Numbered from the stretch's first letter, positions 19,120 to 27,585 are shown. The stretch is DNA of 64,000 nucleotides from Neisseria animaloris (GCF_900637855.1 NZ_LR134440.1:806001-870000); one strand, 5' to 3'. The notes: generated by a model from the sequence alone, not told the origin. Translations and numbers: made by a program.

Positions 19120-19134
19120 GGTAATAATATTACT
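19120..19134. promoter_or_regulatory. Weak HexR-like box before the hexose-phosphate transporter gene
   Basis: GGTAATAATATTACT keeps the symmetric core GTAAT-N3-ATTAC of the boxes found near zwf, edd and gluP but lacks the outer T/A pair. Its place just before a sugar-phosphate transporter makes HexR control plausible. Confidence 0.4.
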
Positions 19135-19238
19135 CTTCATTAAAATATTCTTGTCTTAAATTTTCTGTTTTATGTCAAAAAAATTAATATTATTTTTATA
19201 TATTTAACGTAAATCTCATAATCTCCGTTTAAAATTTC

Positions 19239-19274
19239 CACATTGGATAGTTAATTAATTAACTATCCAATGTG
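19239..19274. repeat. 36-bp perfect palindrome
   Basis: Each arm is 18 bp (CACATTGGATAGTTAATT and its exact complement) with no spacer. It lies between the exbD terminator and the MFS gene. No U-run follows on either strand, so a terminator is unlikely; an operator, cruciform or insertion relic is possible. Confidence 0.8.
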
Positions 19275-19300
19275 AATCTTACTCAACCTATTCGACATAC

Positions 19301-19345
19301 GGTAAAAAGGCCGTCTGGATACTACTTTCAGACGGCCTTTTTACC
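19301..19345 (-). terminator. Extended DUS hairpin terminator after exbD
   Basis: 17-bp arms (19301-19317 and 19329-19345) include one intact and one decayed DUS (GCCGTCTGGA). It is about 20 bp past the exbD stop, ending the tonB-exbB-exbD unit. Confidence 0.8.
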
Positions 19346-19363
19346 TTAAATCAACCTATATTT

Positions 19364-19795
19364 TTATTTTGTACGGGTTTCTGTGATGAAGCCTATCTTA
19401 CTGATACCGGCTTCGCGGGCAGCCCCCAATGCTTTATTCACAAAATCGTATTCCACGCTTTTATCTGCAGCGATAGCAACAATAGTATCCGTATTATCAG
19501 CCTTGGCCTGCTTCAGTTGTGCCGTCAATTCTTCCAGGCTGCGTTTTTCAGTTGATTCCGCTCCTAAATAATAAGCACCATCCGCATCAATTGTCAGGCG
19601 TAACGGTTCTTTCGGTTGCGTTTCCTGCTTAGCGGTTTCCGAAGCGGTTGGCAGTTGCAGGGGAATCGAATGCGTCAGCACCGGCATGGTAATCATAAAT
19701 ACAATCAACAACACCAACATCACGTCCACTAAAGGCGTAACGTTGATCTCGGCCATCGGCGAATCTTCGCCTGAGTTCATAGAACCGAATGCCAT
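19364..19795 (-). CDS. exbD: Biopolymer transport protein ExbD
   Basis: Part of the TonB-ExbB-ExbD motor that uses the proton gradient to power outer-membrane uptake of iron complexes and other nutrients. The 143-residue protein has one N-terminal membrane helix (PLVDVMLVLLIVFMITMPVL, about residues 22-41) that contains the essential proton-path aspartate, then a periplasmic domain. It starts 4 bp after the exbB stop and is closed by an extended DUS hairpin. Confidence 0.96.
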   Translation of the reverse strand: MAFGSMNSGEDSPMAEINVTPLVDVMLVLLIVFMITMPVLTHSIPLQLPTASETAKQETQPKEPLRLTIDADGAYYLGAESTEKRSLEELTAQLKQAKADNTDTIVAIAADKSVEYDFVNKALGAAREAGISKIGFITETRTK

Positions 19796-19799
19796 AATC

Positions 19800-20459
19800 T
19801 TAATCCTTGTTGTTCAACAGCTGCACATGGAAATCATGGGCAAAAGCGTCCATATCCTGCGCCAGGGTTTTATTGCCGCGTACCAAGAAGTTGTATGCCA
19901 ACACAGCGGGAATCGCCACAAACAAACCGGCTGCCGTCGCCACCAATGCTTCACCAATCGGACCGGCCACGGCTGCAATACTCATCTGCCCGCTTTGGCT
20001 GATGTTGATTAATGCATGGTAAATCCCCCACACTGTACCGAAAAGGCCGATAAAAGGAGCCGTGGCACCGATTGAAGCCAATGCGGTCAAACCGCCATCG
20101 AATCTGCGTAGAATTTGGCTCATGCTGTTGCGGATTTGGCGCACCAGATATTCGTTTAACGGTACCGCAGCGGCAATCTGAGTATCTTTGTGCCTATTGT
20201 AGTTTTGATGTGCCCGCACGGCTTCCAACGTCAAATCGCTCATCGGGGAATCCACTTTTTTTGCTTTCTGTACAGCTTCATCCAGCGACTTGGCATCCCA
20301 AATCATCGGTTTCACGGTGCGGTTGCCTTTTTTGGCCTTGCTTAGTTTGACTGCACGGACAACGATTACCGTCCAAGTAACAATACTCATCAGTACCAAT
20401 GTCAAAAACACACCAATCAGCACATAATCGCCTGATTCAAAAACCAATCCTAAATTCAT
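19800..20459 (-). CDS. exbB: Biopolymer transport protein ExbB
   Basis: The pentameric channel component of the Ton system. The 219-residue protein has three membrane segments: one near residues 10-32, and two in the second half ([26 protein letters not shown] and the segment near [21 protein letters not shown]), with the conserved small-residue packing of the MotA/TolQ/ExbB family. It lies directly downstream of a 43-residue membrane-protein gene, with exbD following. Confidence 0.96.
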   Translation of the reverse strand: MNLGLVFESGDYVLIGVFLTLVLMSIVTWTVIVVRAVKLSKAKKGNRTVKPMIWDAKSLDEAVQKAKKVDSPMSDLTLEAVRAHQNYNRHKDTQIAAAVPLNEYLVRQIRNSMSQILRRFDGGLTALASIGATAPFIGLFGTVWGIYHALINISQSGQMSIAAVAGPIGEALVATAAGLFVAIPAVLAYNFLVRGNKTLAQDMDAFAHDFHVQLLNNKD

Positions 20460-20500
20460 AACTTCTTCCTAAAATATCAAATAAATGTTACTTAAGTTAC

Positions 20501-20632
20501 TTAAAACTCTTTTTGTGCAGTAACCAAAACCAATGCCTTTATTAATCCGAACAGCAGATAAGTAAGCACAAATACCGTAAGCAGGCCGCCTGAAAGCCAG
20601 AAATAAAAGCCGGAAAAGGTAGGCATCATCAT
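20501..20632 (-). CDS. Unrecognised 43-residue membrane protein between tonB and exbB
   Basis: An open frame too short for usual gene calls fills most of the 234-bp gap between tonB and exbB. It begins with three consecutive ATG codons (MMMPTFSGFYFWLSGG) and carries one long hydrophobic segment (about residues 10-36, ending LLFGLIKALVLV) followed by a short charged tail (TAQKEF). The lysine-containing C-terminus and co-directional position suggest a small inner-membrane protein expressed with the Ton genes. There is no strong ribosome site (AAAGATAA precedes it). A degenerate uptake sequence (AGGCCGCCTGAA) lies inside. I do not recognise a family; function is unknown. Confidence 0.5.
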   Translation of the reverse strand: MMMPTFSGFYFWLSGGLLTVFVLTYLLFGLIKALVLVTAQKEF

Positions 20633-20693
20633 AAAGTTATCTTTTTATCTTTGCTGAGAGAAATCAAAAGTGATTCCGCCGTTAGGTTTAAAA

Positions 20694-21635
20694 TTAGGCA
20701 TCATCAAGGGAGAATTTCACCGGAACAGTGAATTCCGTCCACTTATCCACACTGAAACTACCCGTTTGCGCTGCTTTTTGGGCTGCTCTATCCAATCGGG
20801 ACTTACCGCTTGAACGGGCTATCTTCACGCTTGCCACTTTTCCGCCGGGAGCAACCAATACATGTAAAACAACCGTACCTTCTTCTCCATTTTCAAGGGA
20901 TAGCGGAGGATAGGGCGGCCTGGGAATCCTACCGGTTGCTTTAACAGGATTAGACGCGCTACCTCCTCTGCCGCTGCCGTCACCTCCGCCGCCTCCATTA
21001 CCGCGACCGCTACCGGTTTTATCACCGCTGCCGGTGCCGCTACCTACGCCGCGACCTTCACCATCTCCGGCAACACCACTGCCTTTTCCTGAGCCTTTGC
21101 CGCCGCCTTTCCCTTCACTGCTGCCGTCACCAGTACCTCCCGGGGCGGTAATTTTCTTATCTTCCCCGCCCGCAGGTTTATCTGCTGGTTTGTCTGCAAC
21201 TTTTTCGGCCGGTTTCTCAACCGGCTTTTCAACGGGTTTTTCCACCGGTTTCTTTTTTTCAACCGGCTTTTCAATAGGTTTCGGCTTTTCTATCGGTTTT
21301 ACTTTAGGTTTCGGCTTTTCCTTTTCCTGACGGATATCCGCCTTTTCTTTAGTGGTAATAACCGGCTTGATCTTCTCTTTAGGTTTTGGTTGTTCTTTGG
21401 GTTTTTGAGGCTGCGGTTTAGGACGCGGCTTTTCCACTTCAGGAGCCGCCCCTCCTCCGGCGGTTCCCTCCAATTTACCGTCGCCCCCACCAAAATCTCC
21501 CAAATCTACAAATTCAATATGTTCGATACCGACCGCCGTGGGAGGGGCAGCACGCCACAATAGAGACATTAGTCCGATATGTAAAAAGGCCACCAAAGCG
21601 AATGTGGTGGGAGTTAAAATACGTTCATTTTTCAT
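20694..21635 (-). CDS. tonB: TonB energy transducer
   Basis: Couples the ExbB-ExbD motor to outer-membrane receptors. The 313-residue protein has an N-terminal membrane anchor (about residues 10-28), a long Pro/Lys/Glu-rich spacer made of EKPV/EKPKP repeats (about 75-155), a glycine-rich stretch (about 165-230) and the C-terminal TonB domain beginning near RPPYPPLSLENGEEG. The glycine-rich insertion is unusual compared with enterobacterial TonB. A possible Fur site (21652-21670) lies 17 bp before the start. Confidence 0.93.
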   Translation of the reverse strand: MKNERILTPTTFALVAFLHIGLMSLLWRAAPPTAVGIEHIEFVDLGDFGGGDGKLEGTAGGGAAPEVEKPRPKPQPQKPKEQPKPKEKIKPVITTKEKADIRQEKEKPKPKVKPIEKPKPIEKPVEKKKPVEKPVEKPVEKPAEKVADKPADKPAGGEDKKITAPGGTGDGSSEGKGGGKGSGKGSGVAGDGEGRGVGSGTGSGDKTGSGRGNGGGGGDGSGRGGSASNPVKATGRIPRPPYPPLSLENGEEGTVVLHVLVAPGGKVASVKIARSSGKSRLDRAAQKAAQTGSFSVDKWTEFTVPVKFSLDDA

Positions 21636-21651
21636 AATATGAAATGTTAAT

Positions 21652-21670
21652 GCAAACCATTATGATTTGC
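21652..21670. promoter_or_regulatory. Possible Fur box before tonB
   Basis: The 19-bp imperfect palindrome GCAAACCATTATGATTTGC matches 12 of 19 positions of the classical Fur box and lies 17 bp before the tonB ATG. Iron repression would be expected for a Ton operon; the site itself is inferred. Confidence 0.4.
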
Positions 21671-21802
21671 AAGATATTAAAGTTCCTGCAGCAAATAAGA
21701 TATTAAAAAAATATATAAATCAACTAGGTAAAATATCGTTCAATAAAAAAATAAATTATCGAAAAATTTTCAGGTAAAAGCGGTTAAAGTAACTTTTGTA
21801 AC

Positions 21803-21853
21803 AAAATGCCGTCTGAAAACACGGTTATGAGTCATGTTTTCAGACGGCATTTT
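21803..21853 (-). terminator. AT-type DUS hairpin after nsrR
   Basis: 19-bp perfect arms, each holding ATGCCGTCTGAA, with a 13-nt loop. It is one of very few AT-type copies here; the rest are AG-type. It ends nsrR transcription (stop at 21911). Confidence 0.75.
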
Positions 21854-21910
21854 ACATGAATATCCATATCTGACCGGCAGCCTCGAATGCTTAATGTAGC
21901 ACCTCTGTCT

Positions 21911-22375
21911 TTACCTAACGGCACTCAACCTATAGTCGTTTACAATCTCTATTTTAGGAAGGTAAAGTAAATTATAAGTCGGCTTATTTAATAAATCCGC
22001 TAAGGTAAATCCGTCGAGATAGTTTAAAAACGCTTTAACACCTCCCCCGATAATGCCTGCCAAACGGCAATTGGGGGCAATTAAACAATCGTTATCCGAT
22101 CCCATGCACTCCACCATCTGCATCGGTTCCAAATGACGGACTACCGCCCCGATATTGATTTGGTCGGCCGAGCAAGCGAGTTTCAAACCTCCCCCCTTGC
22201 CCCGCACACTGTCTAAAAACCCGCCCTTTACCAAAGCGGTTACTACCTTCATCAAGTGGCTTTTAGATATACCGTAAGTATCGGCGATCGTGCCTATATT
22301 CACGAGTGCGTCATCATTGATGGCAGTATAAATGAGTACACGTAATCCGTAATCCGTATGTTGAGTTAAGTACAT
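21911..22375 (-). CDS. nsrR: Nitric-oxide-sensing Rrf2-family repressor NsrR
   Basis: NsrR is an iron-sulfur repressor whose cluster is destroyed by NO, relieving repression of NO-detoxifying genes. The 154-residue protein starts MYLTQHTDYGLRVLIYTA, has the Rrf2 winged helix with GISKSHLMKVV and VRGKGGGLKLA, and keeps three cluster cysteines at residues 90, 97 and 103. Divergent genes for a hemerythrin and NnrS begin 150 bp away, and a short palindrome lies between, consistent with a local NO-response unit. Confidence 0.92.
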   Translation of the reverse strand: MYLTQHTDYGLRVLIYTAINDDALVNIGTIADTYGISKSHLMKVVTALVKGGFLDSVRGKGGGLKLACSADQINIGAVVRHLEPMQMVECMGSDNDCLIAPNCRLAGIIGGGVKAFLNYLDGFTLADLLNKPTYNLLYLPKIEIVNDYRLSAVR

Positions 22376-22466
22376 AATATCTCTATAAAATAATCAATAA
22401 AACCGTTATATCCGGCTCATTTTCGCCGCTATCGTTTTTGTTTGTTTGACTTTATCAGCAATTAAC

Positions 22467-22483
22467 TTTCATAATATATGAAA
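22467..22483. promoter_or_regulatory. Palindrome between nsrR and the hemerythrin gene
   Basis: TTTCATAATATATGAAA has perfect 7-bp arms around ATA. It sits about 40 bp before the hemerythrin start, a fitting operator position for NsrR, but it lacks the ATGCAT-like half-sites of the best-known NsrR consensus, so the assignment is tentative. Confidence 0.35.
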
Positions 22484-22523
22484 CTTATAAAACAAGCCAG
22501 CGCAAATAAACCTCAAATAAACC

Positions 22524-22889
22524 ATGAAACCATTGAAACGCCACCCCAGGCTACTTGAACTCTCTCGCGAGCATCATCACGCTCTTGCTTTATGTTTGCG
22601 TATCTTGAGAGATCCTACTGCGGATCATCAAGCCGACATTGAATCCCACATTCCTGGCTTATTAAAACATTTTGAAACCGAAGAAACTCAGTTTGCCCCG
22701 CATTGGTTTCGGTTGAACGATGCTTTGCGCCGCCGTTTTGAAAACGAGCATACCCAACTACGCGCCATGATCCATGCCCCGCAATTTAACGATAAAGATT
22801 GGAACACATCATTTGCACAAACACTGCGCGAACATGCCCGATTTGAAGAACGCGAATTGTTCCCTGCCATTGAGCCTTTTTTAGACTGA
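22524..22889 (+). CDS. Small hemerythrin-like (HHE) protein
   Basis: A 121-residue all-helical protein with the histidine/carboxylate pattern of hemerythrin cation-binding domains: SREHHHALALCL near residue 15, HFETEETQF near 50, FENEHTQLR near 73 and REHARFEERELFPAIEPFL near 103. Such proteins bind a di-iron centre and act in oxygen, NO or iron handling. It lies in tandem with nnrS (62-bp gap containing a DUS) and divergent from nsrR, which suggests a role in the nitrosative stress response. Confidence 0.85.
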   Translation: MKPLKRHPRLLELSREHHHALALCLRILRDPTADHQADIESHIPGLLKHFETEETQFAPHWFRLNDALRRRFENEHTQLRAMIHAPQFNDKDWNTSFAQTLREHARFEERELFPAIEPFLD

Positions 22890-22951
22890 CCCGTATTGTT
22901 TTCAGACGGCCTGCCGACACTTAAATATTAAAAACAACCAAGGAACCTCCC

Positions 22952-24106
22952 ATGAACTCGCTATTCAACCACCCCGTTTGGGCCATGGCTTTCCGCCCGT
23001 TCTACATACTGGCGGCACTTTTCGGAGCATTATCGGTTTTATTGTGGGGATTCGGCTATCAAGGCACAATCGATTTGCCCTCCTTCTACTGGCACGCGCA
23101 TGAGATGATTTGGGGTTATTCAGGTGCGGTTGTGGTGGGTTTTCTGTTAACTGCCGTCGCCACTTGGACCGGCCAGCCTCCTACACGCGGCGGAGCGCTA
23201 TTCGGACTGGCATTACTTTGGCTGCTGGCCCGTGCCGCCATGTACTTTCCTCACGGAGTATTACTCAGCGGCATCTTGGGAACGTTGTTTTTTTGGTATG
23301 CCGCAGTATGTATGGCCATACCGGTCATCAAAAGCCGCAATTCCCGTAACTATATCGCCGTTGTAGCACTATTTTTATTCGGGCTTACCCATGCCGTTTT
23401 CCACCTCTATCTTCATCCTTTTCAGGCGGCCTTAGTATTAAACGGCTTATTGGCCGGTTTGATTATGGTAGCCGGATTCATCGGCTTAGTCGGTATGCGT
23501 ATCATGCCGTTTTTTACCGCCAAGCGTTTAGGCATTCCGCAAGTGTCCAGCCCGCTGTGGGTGGCTCTGTCGGCCTTGGTTCTGCCGATGTTTGCCGCCA
23601 TTCTGATGATGCTGCAAACCGCCCTGCCTCTTGCCGCCTTATGCGCTGTTGCAGCCGGTGCCATCAATTGCGTGCAGTTGTTCCGCTGGTGGCATAAAAA
23701 TGTTTTACGCGAACCGATGTTATGGGTTTTGTTTGCAGGTTATCTTTTTACCGCACTCGGGCTATTGGTTATGGGTATCGCCTATTGGCTGACGGAATAT
23801 CTGAGCTTGGGTGTACACCTTATCGGTGTCGGCGGCATCGGTTTATTGACTGTCGGCATGATGGCGCGCACCGCTCTCGGCCACACTGGGCATCCGATTT
23901 ATCCCGCCCCGAATCCCATGCCGCTGGCTTTCTGGTTGATGGTTGCCGCGACTTTTGTACGCATACTGGCCGCTTTTACCGGCGGCACTGCTTATACGCA
24001 CAGCATCCGTCTTTCAGCAGCTTTATTCGCGCTTTCATTACTGCTATACGCATGGCGTTATCTTCCATGGTTGCTCACTCCCCGTGCCGATGGTAAACCC
24101 GGTTAA
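22952..24106 (+). CDS. nnrS: NnrS family membrane protein
   Basis: A 384-residue, roughly 12-helix haem- and copper-associated membrane protein that helps bacteria withstand nitric oxide. Family features include the N-terminal HPVWAMAFRPFYILAALFGAL, WHAHEMIWGYSGAVVVGFLLTA and GMMARTALGHTGHPI, which hold conserved histidines. A good ribosome site (AAGGAACCTCCC) precedes ATG 22952. Adjacent nsrR is the expected regulator in Neisseria and other proteobacteria. Confidence 0.93.
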   Translation: MNSLFNHPVWAMAFRPFYILAALFGALSVLLWGFGYQGTIDLPSFYWHAHEMIWGYSGAVVVGFLLTAVATWTGQPPTRGGALFGLALLWLLARAAMYFPHGVLLSGILGTLFFWYAAVCMAIPVIKSRNSRNYIAVVALFLFGLTHAVFHLYLHPFQAALVLNGLLAGLIMVAGFIGLVGMRIMPFFTAKRLGIPQVSSPLWVALSALVLPMFAAILMMLQTALPLAALCAVAAGAINCVQLFRWWHKNVLREPMLWVLFAGYLFTALGLLVMGIAYWLTEYLSLGVHLIGVGGIGLLTVGMMARTALGHTGHPIYPAPNPMPLAFWLMVAATFVRILAAFTGGTAYTHSIRLSAALFALSLLLYAWRYLPWLLTPRADGKPG

Positions 24107-24139
24107 TCAAGCCATAATATAAATATATATCTTGAAAGC

Positions 24140-24175
24140 AAGCAGGCCGTCTGAACCTTTTCAGACGGCCTGCTT
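24140..24175 (+). terminator. DUS-pair terminator after nnrS
   Basis: 16-bp perfect arms (AAGCAGGCCGTCTGAA) with loop CCTT, 34 bp past the nnrS stop. Confidence 0.75.
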
Positions 24176-24236
24176 ACGCTTAAACTATTACCTCGGCTTT
24201 TCAGATCACTCCATTCATAAATCACAAGGAAGCAAT

Positions 24237-25280
24237 ATGTCAAACCGCATCAAAGTCGGCATTGTCGGTGCCACCGGTTATACCGGAGTAGAGTTATTGC
24301 GTTTATTGTTTGCACATCCCCATGTAGAAGTTACGGCAGTTACCAGCCGTAGCGAAGCAGGCATAACCGTTGCCGATTATTTCCCCAGTCTACGCGGCGT
24401 TTATGACTTGGTTTTCCAAACGCCAAACGATGCACTCTTGGATAAATGTGATGTTGTCTTCTTCGCCACTCCAAACGGCGTAGCCATGAAAGAAGCGTCT
24501 GCTTTTCTTGCCAAAGGCATTCGTGTAATCGACCTTTCGGCGGACTACCGTATTCAAGACATCCCCACTTGGGAAAAGTGGTATGGCATGACCCACGCCA
24601 GCCCCGAAACAGTTGCAGAAGCGGTTTACGGACTGAGCGAAATGAACCGTGAAAGCTTAGCTCAAGCCAAATTGGTAGCCAATCCGGGATGCTACCCCAC
24701 TTGCGTTACCCTTGCCATACTTCCTTTGTTGAAATCAGGCCGTCTGAAAGAAAATATGCCTTTGATTGCCGACTGCAAATCGGGTGTTTCCGGTGCGGGA
24801 CGCAAGAGCAACGTCGGCACTCTCTTTTGCGAAGCCGGTGATAACTTCAAGGCTTACGGCGTATCCGGCCATCGCCACCTGCCTGAAATCAAGCAAACCA
24901 TCAACCAGCTACAACACAATATTGCCGAGGGTTTTGTGTTCGTCCCACATCTAACCCCCATGATCCGCGGCATGCATGCCACCCTTTACTTGCATTTGCA
25001 AGACGGCACCGATCCACATCGTATTTTGGCAGATTTCTATCAAAACAGCCCCTTTGTCGATGTTATGCCCGAAGGCAGTTCACCAGAAACACGCAGCGTA
25101 CGGGGTGCCAATCTTTGCCGTATCAGCGTTCAAAAAGCTCCCCAACACGATATTTGGATTGTATTGTCAGTTATCGATAATCTGGTCAAAGGAGCGGCGG
25201 GCCAAGCCGTTCAAAATATGAATATTATGTTTGGCTTTAATGAGGATGCCGGTTTGCAAATTACTCCGCTGCTCCCTTGA
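24237..25280 (+). CDS. argC: N-acetyl-gamma-glutamyl-phosphate reductase
   Basis: Third step of arginine synthesis, NADPH-dependent reduction of N-acetylglutamyl phosphate. The 347-residue protein has the nucleotide loop [18 protein letters not shown] at the start, the active-site cysteine in [14 protein letters not shown], and [19 protein letters not shown] 24237, preceded by AAGGA, was chosen; the in-frame extension to 24132 only translates the nnrS terminator. No other arg genes adjoin it. Confidence 0.96.
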   Translation: MSNRIKVGIVGATGYTGVELLRLLFAHPHVEVTAVTSRSEAGITVADYFPSLRGVYDLVFQTPNDALLDKCDVVFFATPNGVAMKEASAFLAKGIRVIDLSADYRIQDIPTWEKWYGMTHASPETVAEAVYGLSEMNRESLAQAKLVANPGCYPTCVTLAILPLLKSGRLKENMPLIADCKSGVSGAGRKSNVGTLFCEAGDNFKAYGVSGHRHLPEIKQTINQLQHNIAEGFVFVPHLTPMIRGMHATLYLHLQDGTDPHRILADFYQNSPFVDVMPEGSSPETRSVRGANLCRISVQKAPQHDIWIVLSVIDNLVKGAAGQAVQNMNIMFGFNEDAGLQITPLLP

Positions 25281-25359
25281 AGCACTTTAAATTTCTACCA
25301 TAACCATATTTGGATTTACGTATCTTTAAAATATATCCATTAGCAATGTAATTCTGTTT

Positions 25360-25390
25360 AGGCCGTCTGAAACTCCTTTTCAGACGGCCT
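25360..25390. terminator. Bidirectional DUS-pair terminator between argC and a small secreted-protein gene
   Basis: AG-DUS arms with a 5-nt loop between two converging genes. Confidence 0.75.
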
Positions 25391-25394
25391 CTCC

Positions 25395-25670
25395 TTATTC
25401 ATACACAACACCGGCAATTAAATCTTCACTCACCAAGCCGCCATACGATCGCTCCCAAGCAGATGCAGCTTCCTCCATATCACATTGGTGTGCATAAGAT
25501 TTCTGCTTGGCATTCATATTGCCCAGTTGTAGAACATTCAGCTTATTACAACCCAATTCAGACAAAGGCATTTCCGCAGATTGAGCTTCAGAGCGGCTAA
25601 AAGGAAATACTGCCAACATCACCGTCAACATACCAACCAAAGCCCAATTATTTCGTTTATTATGCTTCAT
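25395..25670 (-). CDS. Small secreted protein of unknown function
   Basis: A 91-residue product with a clear signal peptide (WALVGMLTVMLAVFPFSRSEAQSA, cleavage likely after EAQSA or SEA) and a mature part of about 60 residues with two cysteines (ELGCNKL and HQCDMEE) that could form a disulfide. A strong AAGGAG site fits ATG 25670 best (25673 would be too close). I do not recognise a family. It opens an AT-rich stretch that continues to about 28.3 kb. Confidence 0.65.
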   Translation of the reverse strand: MKHNKRNNWALVGMLTVMLAVFPFSRSEAQSAEMPLSELGCNKLNVLQLGNMNAKQKSYAHQCDMEEAASAWERSYGGLVSEDLIAGVVYE

Positions 25671-25970
25671 CATTTGCTCCTTATACATTCAAATCAAATG
25701 CATTACTAAAATTTTACTTACTTAATTTATAAATCCAGTTCCCAAAATAAAGTAAAAATTTAACCCTACTCAAAATTGTGAAAATACTCTTAGAAAAAAC
25801 AAGAAAATTCAGAAAAATTAAAATTTAAAAGAATATTACTAATATAAAATTAAAATTTCAATACTTTTTCTTATTATTTTTCATATTTTTCTTACTTTCT
25901 TATCAAAAATAAAGTAAAATATAAAAAATCTCAGGGCATGTATACAAAAACACCTGATTAGAAGGAATAA
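25671..25970. promoter_or_regulatory. AT-rich region with repeated 14-mer before the S24 repressor
   Basis: This 300-bp gap holds two identical copies of AAAATAAAGTAAAA (25744-25757 and 25906-25919), and the second is part of an inverted repeat TTACTTT (25892-25898) / AAAGTAA (25911-25917). These are candidate operators for the adjoining repressor gene. No coding sequence is seen. Confidence 0.4.
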
Positions 25971-25973
25971 ATG

Positions 25974-26663
25974 ATGGATACCTTTAAAGACAGATTAGTT
26001 TTTCTTTGGAAAAACGAAGCCAAACAAGCCAAAATCGCAGCCGACATTGACATGACCATCGCAGGTTTCAGCCGCATTTGGAATGAAGGCGGCTTACCGA
26101 AAGCCGAAACTCTAAAAAAAATCAAACAACTAAAAGGATGTAGCATAGATTGGTTGCTTACAGGCGAAGGCGAACCGTTTCCAGACGCACAAACTCCCTC
26201 CAACACTACCGCTCAAGACACTTTAGGTAATCCGGTTGATATCGACGAATTCATATTCGTCCCACGTTACGATATTCAAGCGGCAGCCGGTCACGGACAG
26301 TTGGTAGGCGATGAAACTCCTGTATTTACCATGGCATTCCGCCGCTACTGGATAGAAAACTATATTACCCGCAACACTAAAAACCTGTCCGTTATCTCGG
26401 TAAAAGGGGATTCGATGGAAGGAGTATTGAATGACGGCGATTCTATCTTGATAAACCATGGAGAAACCACACCGCGAGACGGGCTATATGTATTGCGCCT
26501 AAACGAAAACCTGCTAGTCAAACGTTTGCAGTTAATGCCTGGAGGAATAGTGAATGTTATATCTGCAAACGAAGCCTATCCCACCTTTGAGATTAATTTA
26601 AACAAAATGACAGATGATGTCGCTATTATCGGCAGAGTAGAATGGTTTGGCCGCAATATTTAA
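25974..26663 (+). CDS. Phage-type self-cleaving repressor (HTH plus S24 peptidase)
   Basis: About 229 residues. The N-terminal helix-turn-helix domain (about 1-68) ends in SIDWLLTGEGEPF, typical of CI-like repressors. The C-terminal S24/LexA-type domain has an Ala-Gly cleavage site in QAAAGHG, the catalytic serine in VKGDSMEGVLNDGDSILI and the catalytic lysine in LLVKRLQ, so RecA-stimulated self-cleavage is likely. No other phage genes are near, so it is a domesticated or orphan regulator. Two ATGs (25971, 25974) follow a GAAGGA ribosome site; the second has better spacing. Confidence 0.88.
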   Translation: MDTFKDRLVFLWKNEAKQAKIAADIDMTIAGFSRIWNEGGLPKAETLKKIKQLKGCSIDWLLTGEGEPFPDAQTPSNTTAQDTLGNPVDIDEFIFVPRYDIQAAAGHGQLVGDETPVFTMAFRRYWIENYITRNTKNLSVISVKGDSMEGVLNDGDSILINHGETTPRDGLYVLRLNENLLVKRLQLMPGGIVNVISANEAYPTFEINLNKMTDDVAIIGRVEWFGRNI

Positions 26664-26774
26664 ATACAATATAACTCAGTTAGCCATTGAAATTTTCTTC
26701 TACACCTCAACTTGCCTAAGTAATACGTTTGCGCGACAATACACTCAATATATTTAAATAAAAGGAATCACATC

Positions 26775-27113
26775 ATGTCAGACGAAAGCCCTATTATCTT
26801 TACCGAAAGCTGCTGTGCAAAAGTAGCCGACTTGATCGCCGAAGAAAATAATCCCGACTTAAAACTACGCGTATTTGTAAACGGGGGCGGCTGTTCAGGA
26901 TTTCAATACGGCTTCACTTTTGACGAAATCAAAAACGATGATGATTTTGAAATTGAAAAAAACGGCTTGATTTTTTTAGTAGACCCTATGAGTTATCAAT
27001 ACTTAGTAGGAGCTGAAATTGATTATACCGAAAGTCTACAAGGTTCCCAATTTGTGATCCGCAATCCCAATGCCACTACAACTTGCGGCTGCGGTTCTTC
27101 TTTTTCAGTTTAA
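26775..27113 (+). CDS. erpA: Iron-sulfur cluster insertion protein ErpA
   Basis: An A-type carrier that delivers iron-sulfur clusters to target enzymes. The 112-residue protein has the three conserved cysteines, one in [13 protein letters not shown] and two in the C-terminal TTCGCGSSF, plus the family start [16 protein letters not shown] good ribosome site (AAAGGAATCACATC) precedes ATG 26775. It lies in an AT-rich stretch without other iron-sulfur genes. Confidence 0.95.
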   Translation: MSDESPIIFTESCCAKVADLIAEENNPDLKLRVFVNGGGCSGFQYGFTFDEIKNDDDFEIEKNGLIFLVDPMSYQYLVGAEIDYTESLQGSQFVIRNPNATTTCGCGSSFSV

Positions 27114-27132
27114 CTACAAAATGAATATTCAA

Positions 27133-27153
27133 GGCCGCCAATGACTGGCGGCC
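27133..27153 (+). terminator. Hairpin terminator after erpA
   Basis: GGCCGCCA and TGGCGGCC pair around ATGAC, followed by GTTATTA. It is 20 bp past the erpA stop and does not contain an uptake sequence. Confidence 0.65.
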
Positions 27154-27585
27154 GTTATTACATTTGACAAAAGCCATGTTTAGCCTTTGTTTTAACTAAA
27201 TAAGGTATCTGAAACTTTCAAGCAAAAAATAAATTACTTAAAATAAGTGCCCAATGTGTCACGTTTAAAATATTTCTCCACAAATCAAACAACATAATTT
27301 ATAATTTATTCCTTTATTACCAAACCATTATACAAATAAAATATACCAAACAGCTTTAATTATTCAGTAATTTCCTATATTTTTTATTTAATAACAAAGA
27401 TATGACTTGATAGTCTGAAATTAGAACCGTTTATTTAGATATATCCCCTTTAGTATCTATTCCCTCATAAAATAGTTATATTTTATAAGAAGAAACAATC
27501 GAGCCTAAATTGCAATCAATCCATCTAAATAATCCCAATAAACACATGCAATTCTCATATGGCTTTAATTTTTAATGGAAAACTT
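27154..27585. other. AT-rich gap without recognised features
   Basis: About 430 bp of strongly AT-rich sequence between erpA and the next gene. I see no coding frame, RNA gene or repeat beyond simple A/T runs. Confidence 0.6.

Noticed and set aside
25974..26663. Prophage suggested by the CI-like repressor
   Set aside because: No integrase, attachment site or structural phage gene is present around it.
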